This document shows positions 16,918 to 24,312 of a DNA stretch of 64,000 nucleotides, one piece after another. The number at the start of each line of letters is the position of its first letter. Position 1 is the first letter of the stretch. Location: positions 248,001 to 312,000 of the forward strand of contig NZ_JAVDYB010000001.1 in the NCBI RefSeq assembly GCF_031458235.1, read 5' to 3'. The stretch is from Catenuloplanes atrovinosus (GTDB lineage: Bacteria; Actinomycetota; Actinomycetes; Mycobacteriales; Micromonosporaceae). The position numbers and the translations under genes were made by a program. The notes under the pieces are model-generated. The model was not told the origin of the DNA and did not search any database. It saw nothing but the letters and a program-made list of their open reading frames with translations.

Positions 16918-17657
16918 CGACCCGGCCCTCGGTCATCGCCCACCGCGGCTACTCGGCGATCGCGCCGGAGAACACGATGGCCGCGCTGGTGGCCGGCCTC
17001 CGTGCCGGGGCGGACCAGCTGGAGGTGGACGTCCACACCAGCGCGGACGGCGTACCCGTGGTGATCCACGACTACACGCTGGAGCGCACCACGGACGGCA
17101 CCGGGCGCGTCGCCGACCACCCGGTCGCGGCGCTGACCGCGCTGGACGCGGGTGGCTGGCATTCGGCCGCGCACCGCGGCGAACCGGTGCCGACGCTCGC
17201 GCGGGTCCTCGACCTGATCGCCGCGCACCCGGGCGTCGGCCTGCTGCTCGAGGTGAAGCCGTCGGCCACCCGCGCGCAGACGGCCACCATGATCGATGAG
17301 ATCGTCGCGCGCGACCTGGCCGGCCGGGTGCTGCTGCAGAGCTTCGACGAGGCGGTGCTCCGCGACGCACGCGACCTGGCCCCGGCCGGGCTCCGGCTCG
17401 GCCTGCTGCGCGAGGCGCTGGACGACGATCCGGTCGCGGCGGCGCGGGACCTCGGCTGCGTCGCGTACAACCCGGGCGTGGACGCGCTGCTGGCGGCGCC
17501 GTCCCGGGCGGTGGCGGCGCTCGATGCGGGCCTGCTCGTGATGGTCTGGACCACGGACGACGAGCGGGAGTGGCGCGCGCTCGCCGACCTCGGCGTCACC
17601 GGCATCATCACCAACCGGCCCGCCGAGCTGCGCGCCTGGCTGTCCGCCACGGGCTGA
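16914..17657 (+). CDS. Glycerophosphodiester phosphodiesterase
   Basis: Hydrolyses glycerophosphodiesters to glycerol-3-phosphate and an alcohol. The 247-residue protein starts VTTRPSVIAHRGYSAIAPEN. Its HRG motif, PENT, EVDVHTSADGVPVVIHD and LLEVKPS are standard GDPD/PLC-like TIM-barrel signatures. No signal peptide, so cytoplasmic. The start overlaps the dapF stop (GTGA), indicating translational coupling. It is similar to UgpQ in size. Confidence 0.88.
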   Translation: MTTRPSVIAHRGYSAIAPENTMAALVAGLRAGADQLEVDVHTSADGVPVVIHDYTLERTTDGTGRVADHPVAALTALDAGGWHSAAHRGEPVPTLARVLDLIAAHPGVGLLLEVKPSATRAQTATMIDEIVARDLAGRVLLQSFDEAVLRDARDLAPAGLRLGLLREALDDDPVAAARDLGCVAYNPGVDALLAAPSRAVAALDAGLLVMVWTTDDEREWRALADLGVTGIITNRPAELRAWLSATG

Positions 17658-17668
17658 CGGGCACGTCG

Positions 17669-18583
17669 TCAGGCGCGGGCGGCCGCGCGGTAGCGGCCCG
17701 GCGGCGTGCCGTGCGCCCGGGTGAACGCGCGGCTGAACGCGGGCACCGAGTGGTATCCGACGGCCGCCGCGATCGACTCGACCGACTGGTCGGTGGCGTG
17801 CAGGCGGGCGGCGGCGAGATCCATCCGCCACTGCGTGAGGTACGTGCCGGGGCTCTGCCCGATCGCGGCCGGGAAGCGCCGGCCGAGCGTGGCCCGGGAG
17901 ACCGCGGTCGCGGCGGCGAGCGTCCCGGTGGTCCAGTCCCGGGCCGGGTCGGCGTGGATGTGCTCCAGCGCGCTGCGCACCACCGGGTCGCCGAGCATGC
18001 CGAACCAGGTGCCGCGGTGCGCCGCCGCCCGCGTGGGCAGCCAGGCACGCAGCAACTGGATCAGCATGATGTCGACCAGGCTGTTCAGGACCGCGGTGGT
18101 GGCGATCCGGGGGTGCGCCAGTTCGCGGCCGAGCATGCGGACGGTGTCGTCGCACTCCGCCCCGGAGCCGGCGCGGACGTGCACGAGGTCGGGGAGCGCG
18201 AAGAGAAGCTGGGTCCGTACCGTGTGGTCGCAGTCGTACTGGATCGTGACGATCCGGACGTCGCCCGGCTCGGTGCCGACCCGGATCGCCTCGCCGGTCC
18301 GCTGGGCACGCGCGGTCGCGGCCCGGTCGCAGCCGTCGCCGCGGGCGTCCGGCGAGCCGGCCAGCGTGTGCGGGACCCGCGCGGCGACCAGCACGACGTC
18401 GCCCGCGGCCAGTTGCACCGGCGGGTGCCCGGGACGGATCAGCCACGCGCCGCCGGCGGTGACCGCGTGCAGCGCGGCGCCCGCCTCGTCGACCGCGACC
18501 GCCCAGTCCCCGCCCGCCTCCATCCGCGCGCCGAGGGAGCCGCGGACACCGGACACCTCGAGTACGTCCGTCACCACGTCCAT
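17669..18583 (-). CDS. AraC family transcriptional regulator (cupin-type)
   Basis: A 304-residue regulator. The N-terminal cupin-like domain (about 1-190) includes AAGDVVLVAARVPHTL. Two C-terminal helix-turn-helix motifs follow: LAAATAVSRATLGRRF and SIAAAVGYHSVPAFSRAFTR, ending GTPPGRYR. It resembles regulators of oxidoreductase genes and is divergent from the dehydrogenase/hydratase pair, with a perfect palindrome in the 71-bp gap, so autoregulation and control of that pair are likely. The inducer is unknown. Confidence 0.88.
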   Translation of the reverse strand: MDVVTDVLEVSGVRGSLGARMEAGGDWAVAVDEAGAALHAVTAGGAWLIRPGHPPVQLAAGDVVLVAARVPHTLAGSPDARGDGCDRAATARAQRTGEAIRVGTEPGDVRIVTIQYDCDHTVRTQLLFALPDLVHVRAGSGAECDDTVRMLGRELAHPRIATTAVLNSLVDIMLIQLLRAWLPTRAAAHRGTWFGMLGDPVVRSALEHIHADPARDWTTGTLAAATAVSRATLGRRFPAAIGQSPGTYLTQWRMDLAAARLHATDQSVESIAAAVGYHSVPAFSRAFTRAHGTPPGRYRAAARA

Positions 18584-18587
18584 GAGG

Positions 18588-18605
18588 CAGAAGGATAACC
18601 TTCTG
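18588..18605. promoter_or_regulatory. Operator-like palindrome CAGAAGG-ATAA-CCTTCTG
   Basis: A perfect 7-bp inverted repeat with a 4-base centre lies 5 bp upstream of the AraC-type regulator start codon and 50 bp before the divergent dehydrogenase. Its position suits an autoregulatory operator. Confidence 0.55.
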
Positions 18606-18654
18606 GCTCAAACGGGCATCGACCGGCGCATTCGCGGTGCATACGGTTGCTGTC

Positions 18655-19671
18655 ATGACCGATCACACGATGCGGGCGCTCGTCGCCACCGGCTACGGCG
18701 AGCCGGAGCGGCTCACCATCGCCGACCTTCCCGTCCCGCGGCCCGGACCGGGGCAGATCCAGGTGCGGACCACCGTCGCGACGATCAACCCACCCGATCT
18801 GCACGCGATCTCGGGCGGGTTCGGGGACGCGCTGCGGCTGGAGTTCCCGTACGTTCCCGGCACCGAGTTCGCCGGCACGGTCACCGAGGCCGGGCCGGGC
18901 GTGACCGCGTACCGGGTCGGTGACGAGGTGTTCGGCTCCGCGCTGCCCCGGCCGTTCGCACCGATCCTCGCCGCGGTTCCGCGCCCGTCGTTGAGCACCG
19001 GCGCGCTCGCCGAGTACCTGGTCTGCGAGGCGGACACGCACCTGATCGGGCTCCGCCCGGCCGGCGTGCCCGCGGAGCAGGCGGCGGCGCTGGCGATCGC
19101 CGGGTCGACCGCGCAGGCGCTGCTGGACGTCACCGCGCTCAAGCCCGGCGAGTCCGTGCTGGTCATCGGCGCGACCGGCGCGGTCGGCACCACCGTGCTG
19201 CCGCTGCTGGCCGCCGCGGGCGCCCGGATCATCGCGACCGCGGCCCGGGAGGCCGGTGCGACGCTGCTCCGGCGGCTCGGCGCGCACGAGATCATCGGGC
19301 ATGATCCGGCCGGGTATCCGTCCGGCGTCGACGCGGTGTTCAACCTGGCGCTGTCCGCCGCCAGGCTGCCGGACGCGGCCCGGGCGCTGCGCCCCGGCGG
19401 CCGGCTGGTGTCGATCATCTATCCGGAGCCGACCGCGGAGCAGGCCGGCCGCGACGACGTGGACCTGCACTTCGTGTGGGACGTGGCGGGCGTGCACGGC
19501 GGCATGCCCCGGGTCGCGGAGGCGGCCTCGGCCGGCGAACTGACGGCCGTGATCGCGGGCCGGTACCCGCTGGCCGACGGCGTGCGGGCGGTCGTCGACT
19601 ACGCCCGCACACATCCGCTCGGCAAGATCGTCGTCACGTTCCCGGCGCCGGGAACAGAGGCCACGGCATGA
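18655..19671 (+). CDS. Zinc-type alcohol dehydrogenase-like NADPH:quinone oxidoreductase
   Basis: A 338-residue medium-chain dehydrogenase/reductase. The N-terminal GroES-like domain (ALVATGYGEPERLTIADLPV, INPPDLH, VPGTEFAGTV) precedes a Rossmann domain with VLVIGATGAVGTTVLPL. Catalytic zinc ligands are not evident, which points to the quinone-oxidoreductase branch. ATG 18655 is chosen over an in-frame start six codons upstream. The stop overlaps the next start as ATGA, so the pair is coupled. The divergent AraC regulator probably controls it. Substrate unknown. Confidence 0.85.
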   Translation: MTDHTMRALVATGYGEPERLTIADLPVPRPGPGQIQVRTTVATINPPDLHAISGGFGDALRLEFPYVPGTEFAGTVTEAGPGVTAYRVGDEVFGSALPRPFAPILAAVPRPSLSTGALAEYLVCEADTHLIGLRPAGVPAEQAAALAIAGSTAQALLDVTALKPGESVLVIGATGAVGTTVLPLLAAAGARIIATAAREAGATLLRRLGAHEIIGHDPAGYPSGVDAVFNLALSAARLPDAARALRPGGRLVSIIYPEPTAEQAGRDDVDLHFVWDVAGVHGGMPRVAEAASAGELTAVIAGRYPLADGVRAVVDYARTHPLGKIVVTFPAPGTEATA

Positions 19672-20507
19672 GCGAGTCATCGGTCGCGGGCACGCTGCGG
19701 GTGACGCGGGACCGCGGGGTCGTCACGGTCGTCATCGACAATCCACCGGTCAACGTGCTCAGCCTGCCGATGATGGGCGAGTTGGGGACGCTGTTCGCCG
19801 CGCTGCGCGAGGACGACACCGCCCGCGTCGTGGTCTTCGAGAGCGCCGACCCGGAGTACTTCATCGCGCACGTCGACATGACGCTCGCGGACGACCCGGA
19901 GGTGGTGGCCGACCCGACCGCCGGCGCGCCGGCGGGGCTCAACGTGTTCCAGGCACTCGGCGAGGCGCTGCGCACGCTGCCGCAGGTGTCGATCGTCAAG
20001 CTGGCCGGGCTCGCCCGGGGCGGCGGCGCCGAGTTCGTCGCCGCGGCCGACCTGACGTTCGCCGCGATCGGCCCGGCCGGGCTCGGCCAGATGGAGGTGC
20101 TGGGCGGCATCGTCCCCGGTGGCGGCGGCACGCAATATCTGCTGCACCGGACCGGCCGCAACCGGGCACTGGAGATCGTCCTCGGCGCGGACCTCTTCGA
20201 TGCCGAGACCGCCGAGCGGTACGGATGGATCAACCGCGCCCTGCCCGCCGACCGGCTCGACGCGTTCGTCGACCGGCTCGCCCGCAACATCGCCGCACTG
20301 CCGGACGGCTCGATCGCCGCGATCAAGCACGCCCTCCCACCCCAGGACCTGTCCACCGGCATGCTGCGCGAACACGAGGCGTGGTCCACCCAGTTCACCC
20401 GCCCCGCCGCGGAGCGCCTGCTGCGCGCCGCCCTGGCCGCCGGCGCCCAAACCCGTGACGGCGAGCGCAACCTGGAGGACCTGCTGCGCGCCATCGATCC
20501 GGCATGA
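19668..20507 (+). CDS. Enoyl-CoA hydratase/isomerase family protein
   Basis: A 279-residue crotonase-fold protein. It begins TVVIDNPPVNVLSLPMMGEL and has the oxyanion-hole region KLAGLARGGGAEFVAAADLTF and the loop MEVLGGIVPGGGGTQYLLHRTGRNRALEI (each quoted in part as GGGAEFVAAADL and GGIVPGGGGTQYL). Family reactions act on acyl-CoA thioesters; the exact substrate cannot be inferred. It overlaps the upstream reductase gene by 4 bp and is probably made in fixed ratio with it. A decayed copy of the dispersed element follows 21 bp after the stop. Confidence 0.88.
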   Translation: MSESSVAGTLRVTRDRGVVTVVIDNPPVNVLSLPMMGELGTLFAALREDDTARVVVFESADPEYFIAHVDMTLADDPEVVADPTAGAPAGLNVFQALGEALRTLPQVSIVKLAGLARGGGAEFVAAADLTFAAIGPAGLGQMEVLGGIVPGGGGTQYLLHRTGRNRALEIVLGADLFDAETAERYGWINRALPADRLDAFVDRLARNIAALPDGSIAAIKHALPPQDLSTGMLREHEAWSTQFTRPAAERLLRAALAAGAQTRDGERNLEDLLRAIDPA

Positions 20508-20528
20508 CGCCGGCTTGGGGCGGCGGGC

Positions 20529-20566
20529 GGCCCGCATGGTCCCGCAGAGGCGGCCGGGTGGCCGGC
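20529..20566 (+). repeat. Dispersed 3'-UTR element, decayed copy E
   Basis: GGCCCGCATGGTCCCGCAGA followed by GGCGGCCGGGTGGCCGGC aligns to the core of copies A-D with about eight differences. It lacks the CCCGCTTCCGG left end. It lies 21 bp after the enoyl-CoA hydratase stop in sense orientation. Confidence 0.45.
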
Positions 20567-20980
20567 TGACCCGCCGGAGCGTGGCCGCCTGACGATCGGC
20601 GCGAGCCGCCGGCCGGCTGGCTGTCACCTGCCGGCCCGGAGAAGCCGCCGGGTGGCCGACGGCCGGCCGGAGTGTGGTGGCCGCCCGCCGGTTCGCAGGC
20701 GCAGCAGCATGACCGGCGAGGTGCGAAGACGCCGGAGATCATCGCCAGCGTGGCGAGAGTCCTCCCGAAGGGTGGTGGCCGGCCGCTGGAAACACCGCGC
20801 GACCGACTCGGTCGGACGGTCCCTCGGCAGACAGTGGTGGCCGGCCGCCGAGCCGGAGACGCCGCCGGACGAGTCGGCGAGTGCGAAGCGGCAACCGCCG
20901 CACCTCTGAGCGGAACGCGGCGCGCCGGCCGGGGACGACGGGGACCGGGCCGGGGTTTGTGGTGACCAGCCTCGGATCGG
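20567..20980. other. Non-coding GC-rich spacer between convergent genes
   Basis: No gene is supported. Short imperfect repeats of GTGGTGGCCGGCCGC recur near 20673, 20771 and 20836, each followed by related sequence. Nothing else recognisable. Confidence 0.5.
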
Positions 20981-21053
20981 ACAGGGAGGCCGGCCACGGC
21001 CGACCGGTGCCCGCGGGAGCATGCGGGCCGGACCACGCCGGAAGCGGGAAGAT
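20981..21053 (-). repeat. Dispersed 3'-UTR element, copy D (minus strand)
   Basis: On the minus strand the copy reads TTCCCGCTTCCGG, then GGCCCGCATGCTCCCGCGGG, CACCGGTCGGCCGTGGCCGG and CCTCCCTGT. It starts 56 bp downstream of the malic enzyme stop and is in sense with that minus-strand gene. GCCCGC/GCGGGC forms a perfect 6-bp stem here. Confidence 0.85.
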
Positions 21054-21109
21054 CAGAATTGGCGGAACCGGGCGCGGTCGCCAGGAACTCGGCGACCGCG
21101 CCCGGCGCG

Positions 21110-22573
21110 TCACTGCTCCGGTGCGCCGAAGCTGGTGTCCTCGCCGGCGTCGACGCCGCCGAAGTCGGCGCTGGGGGCGGTCGAGTCGGCGGCGGCGCGT
21201 CGGACGGCGGCGGCGACCGCGGGGGCGACGCGGGTGTCGAAGACGCTCGGCACGATGACCGTTGGGTTAATCTTGTCGTGGCCGACGACGTCGGCGATGG
21301 CGCGGGCGGCGGCGAGCGCCATCTCCTCGGTGAAGTTCTCCGCGTGGGCGTCGAGCATGCCGCGGAAGACGCCGGGGAACGCCAGCACGTTGTTGATCTG
21401 GTTGGGCTGGTCGCTGCGGCCGGTGGCGACGATGGCCGCGTGCTCGCGGGCCGCCCGCGGGTCGACCTCAGGGTCCGGGTTGGCCAGCGCGAACACGATC
21501 GAGTCGTTCGCCATGGTGGCGATGTCGTCGCCGGTGAGCAGGTTGGGCGCGGACACGCCGATGAACACGTCGGCGCCGCGGATCGCTCCGCGCAGATCTC
21601 CGACATATCCGGACTTGTTGGTGTTCTCGGCGAGCCACTGCCAGGTCGGGTTCAGGTCGGCCAGGCCGCGGTGCAGCGCGCCGGGCCGGTCGTACGCGAT
21701 GATGTCGCCCACGCCCTGCCGGAGCAGCAGCTTCATGATGGCGGTGCCGGCGGCGCCCGCGCCCGAGACGACCACCCGCACGTCCGCCAGGTTCTTGCCG
21801 ACCACGCGCAGCGCGTTGGTCAGCGCGGCCAGCACGCAGATCGCGGTGCCGTGCTGGTCGTCGTGGAAGACCGGGATGTCTAGCAGCTCACGCAGCCGCG
21901 CCTCGATCTCGAAACACCGCGGCGCCGCGATGTCCTCGAGGTTGATGCCGCCGTAGCCGGGCGCGATCGCCTTGACGATGTTGACGATCTCGTCGGTGTC
22001 CTGGGTGTCCAGCACGACCGGCCACGCGTCGACGCCGCCGAACCGCTTGAACAGCGCGGCCTTGCCCTCCATCACCGGCAGCGCGGCGGCCGGGCCGATG
22101 TTCCCCAGGCCGAGGACCGCGGAGCCGTCGGTGACGACCGCGACCGTGTTGCGCTTGATGGTGAGACGCCGGGCGTCCTCGGGGTTCTCCGCGATCGCGA
22201 GGCAGACCCGGGCGACACCCGGCGTGTACGCCCGGGACAGCTCGTCACGGTTGCGCAGCGCGACCTTGGACGTGACCTCGATCTTGCCGCCCAGGTGCAG
22301 CAGGAACGTGCGGTCGGAGACCTTCCGGACCTCGACGCCGTCCAGCTCCTCCAGGGCCTTGACGACCTGGTCCGCGTGGGTGGAGTCGGCGGTGTCGCAG
22401 GTGAGGTCGACGGTGACGCGCGAGGGGTCGGAGTCGACCACGTCGAGCGCGGTGACGATCGCGCCGGCCTCGCCGACGCACGTGGTCAGCCGGCCGATCG
22501 CGGAGGCGTCGGCGATGACGCTAACCCGGATGGTGATCGAGAACCCTGCGCTCGGCAGGCGGGTCGGGGACAA
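21110..22573 (-). CDS. NAD-dependent malic enzyme with N-terminal ACT domain
   Basis: Oxidatively decarboxylates malate to pyruvate. The 487-residue protein has an ACT regulatory domain (residues 12-90, [18 protein letters not shown]), the malic N-domain ([42 protein letters not shown]) and the NAD-binding domain ([17 protein letters not shown]). The ACT domain suggests amino-acid feedback, though the ligand is unknown. The TTG start is supported by GGGAGGA four bases upstream. The C-terminal ~30 residues are acidic and poorly conserved in look. Dispersed element copy D lies in its 3' region. Confidence 0.92.
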   Translation of the reverse strand: MSPTRLPSAGFSITIRVSVIADASAIGRLTTCVGEAGAIVTALDVVDSDPSRVTVDLTCDTADSTHADQVVKALEELDGVEVRKVSDRTFLLHLGGKIEVTSKVALRNRDELSRAYTPGVARVCLAIAENPEDARRLTIKRNTVAVVTDGSAVLGLGNIGPAAALPVMEGKAALFKRFGGVDAWPVVLDTQDTDEIVNIVKAIAPGYGGINLEDIAAPRCFEIEARLRELLDIPVFHDDQHGTAICVLAALTNALRVVGKNLADVRVVVSGAGAAGTAIMKLLLRQGVGDIIAYDRPGALHRGLADLNPTWQWLAENTNKSGYVGDLRGAIRGADVFIGVSAPNLLTGDDIATMANDSIVFALANPDPEVDPRAAREHAAIVATGRSDQPNQINNVLAFPGVFRGMLDAHAENFTEEMALAAARAIADVVGHDKINPTVIVPSVFDTRVAPAVAAAVRRAAADSTAPSADFGGVDAGEDTSFGAPEQ

Positions 22574-22734
22574 CGGTCCTCCCAGGTTGTACGGCGATGT
22601 ACCAGTCCTGATTCTTGTCTCCTACCCGAAGAGTGCCGTTTCGGGGTCGTACCCGCGGGTAGACGCGCAGGGGCGATTTGTGAGTGCGCCCGGGCGGCGA
22701 GCGTGCAACCATCGAGGTCTGAGGAGGGAAATAC

Positions 22735-24198
22735 TTGCCTAGCAACCGCGCAGCATCAACCTCGGATCCCGACTTCGACGAGATCGATCTCTGGGACGAC
22801 GAGGAGCAGAGCACCGACGACGATGTGACGACCGGTGAGCTGGAGCTGGAGGACAGGCACGCCCTGCGCCGCGTGGCGGGTCTCAGCACCGAGCTCACGG
22901 ACATCACCGAGGTCGAGTACCGGCAGCTCCGGCTGGAGCGCGTCGTGCTCGTCGGCGTCTGGACCGGCGGGTCCGTCACCGACGCGGAGAATTCGCTGAC
23001 CGAGCTGGCCGCGCTCGCCGAGACCGCCGGGTCGCAGATCCTGGAGGGTCTGATCCAGCGCCGCGGCCGCCCCGACCCGGCCACGTTCATCGGCCGTGGA
23101 AAGGTCGAGGAGCTGGGCGCGGTGGTCCGCGACACCGGCGCCGACACCGTCATCTGCGACGGTGAGCTGTCGCCGTCCCAGCTGCGCAACCTGGAGCAGC
23201 AGGTCAAGGTCAAGGTCGTCGACCGGACGGCGCTGATCCTGGACATCTTCGCGCAGCACGCCAAGAGCAAGGAGGGCAAGGCGCAGGTCGAGCTGGCCCA
23301 GCTCGAGTACCTGGTGCCGCGCCTCCGAGGCTGGGGTGAGTCGCTGTCCCGCCAGGCCGGTGGCGCCGGTGGCGGCGCGAGCGGCGGCGGCGTGGGCCTG
23401 CGCGGTCCCGGTGAGACGAAGCTGGAGATCGACCGCCGGCGCATCCGCACCCGCATCGCCCGCCTGCGGCGGGAGATCAAGGCCATGAAGACGGTACGGG
23501 AGACCAAGCGCGCCCGCCGCACGCGGCGCTCGGTGCCGGCCGTCGCGATCGCCGGTTACACCAACGCCGGAAAGTCCAGCCTGCTGAACCGGCTGACCAA
23601 CGCGGGCGTCCTGGTGGAGAACGCGCTGTTCGCCACGCTGGACCCGACCACCCGCCGGGCGTACGCGTCCGACGGCCGGGTCTACACGCTCTCCGACACG
23701 GTCGGCTTCGTCCGGCACCTGCCGCACCAGATCGTGGAGGCGTTCCGCTCCACGCTCGAGGAGGTCGCGGAGGCGGACGTGGTGCTGCACGTGGTGGACG
23801 GCTCGCACCCGGACCCGGAGGAGCAGCTGCGCGCGGTACGCGAGGTGCTGGCCGAGGTCGGCGCGGACCGGCTGCCCGAGTTGCTGGTGGTCAACAAGGT
23901 CGACGCCGCGGACGAGGAGACGCTGCTCCGCCTCAAGCGCGAGTGGCCGGACGCGATGTTCGTGTCCGCGCACACCGGCCGGGGGATCGACGAGCTGCGC
24001 GCCGCGATCGAGGCGCGCCTGCCGCGGCCGGCCGTGGAGATCCGCGTCACGGTGCCGTACGACCGGGGTGACCTGGTGGCGCAGGTGCACCGGCGCGGCG
24101 AGGTGCTGAGCACCGCGCACACCGGCGAGGGCACCGAGCTGCACGTCCGGGTCGACGAGGCGCTCGCCGCCGAGCTGTCACCGTGGGTAACCGGCTGA
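22735..24198 (+). CDS. hflX: GTPase HflX
   Basis: A ribosome-associated GTPase that splits stalled 70S ribosomes. The 487-residue product has an acidic N-terminal extension and the HflX N-domain (TFIGRGKVEEL, DGELSPSQLRNLE). The Gly-rich linker GGAGGGASGGGVGLRGPGE precedes the G domain, with G1 GYTNAGKSSLLNR near residue 273, DTVGFVRHLP and NKVD. TTG 22735 is the start; AGGAGGG lies eight bases before it. Monocistronic, with a terminator just after. Confidence 0.95.
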   Translation: MPSNRAASTSDPDFDEIDLWDDEEQSTDDDVTTGELELEDRHALRRVAGLSTELTDITEVEYRQLRLERVVLVGVWTGGSVTDAENSLTELAALAETAGSQILEGLIQRRGRPDPATFIGRGKVEELGAVVRDTGADTVICDGELSPSQLRNLEQQVKVKVVDRTALILDIFAQHAKSKEGKAQVELAQLEYLVPRLRGWGESLSRQAGGAGGGASGGGVGLRGPGETKLEIDRRRIRTRIARLRREIKAMKTVRETKRARRTRRSVPAVAIAGYTNAGKSSLLNRLTNAGVLVENALFATLDPTTRRAYASDGRVYTLSDTVGFVRHLPHQIVEAFRSTLEEVAEADVVLHVVDGSHPDPEEQLRAVREVLAEVGADRLPELLVVNKVDAADEETLLRLKREWPDAMFVSAHTGRGIDELRAAIEARLPRPAVEIRVTVPYDRGDLVAQVHRRGEVLSTAHTGEGTELHVRVDEALAAELSPWVTG

Positions 24199-24230
24199 CG
24201 TTCGGTATTGTCCTGGTTCGCAGTTGTTTG

Positions 24231-24266
24231 GGGTGCGGTGCGGCGCGTAAGGGCGGCATCGCACCC
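24231..24266 (+). terminator. Probable hflX terminator
   Basis: GGGTGCGGTGC pairs with GCATCGCACCC (one G-U pair) around a 14-base loop, 32 bp after the hflX stop. Confidence 0.6.
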
Positions 24267-24312
24267 GGTGTGTGCCAGCGTGCTTTGATCGGCGTGTAAC
24301 CAAGGTCCGAGG

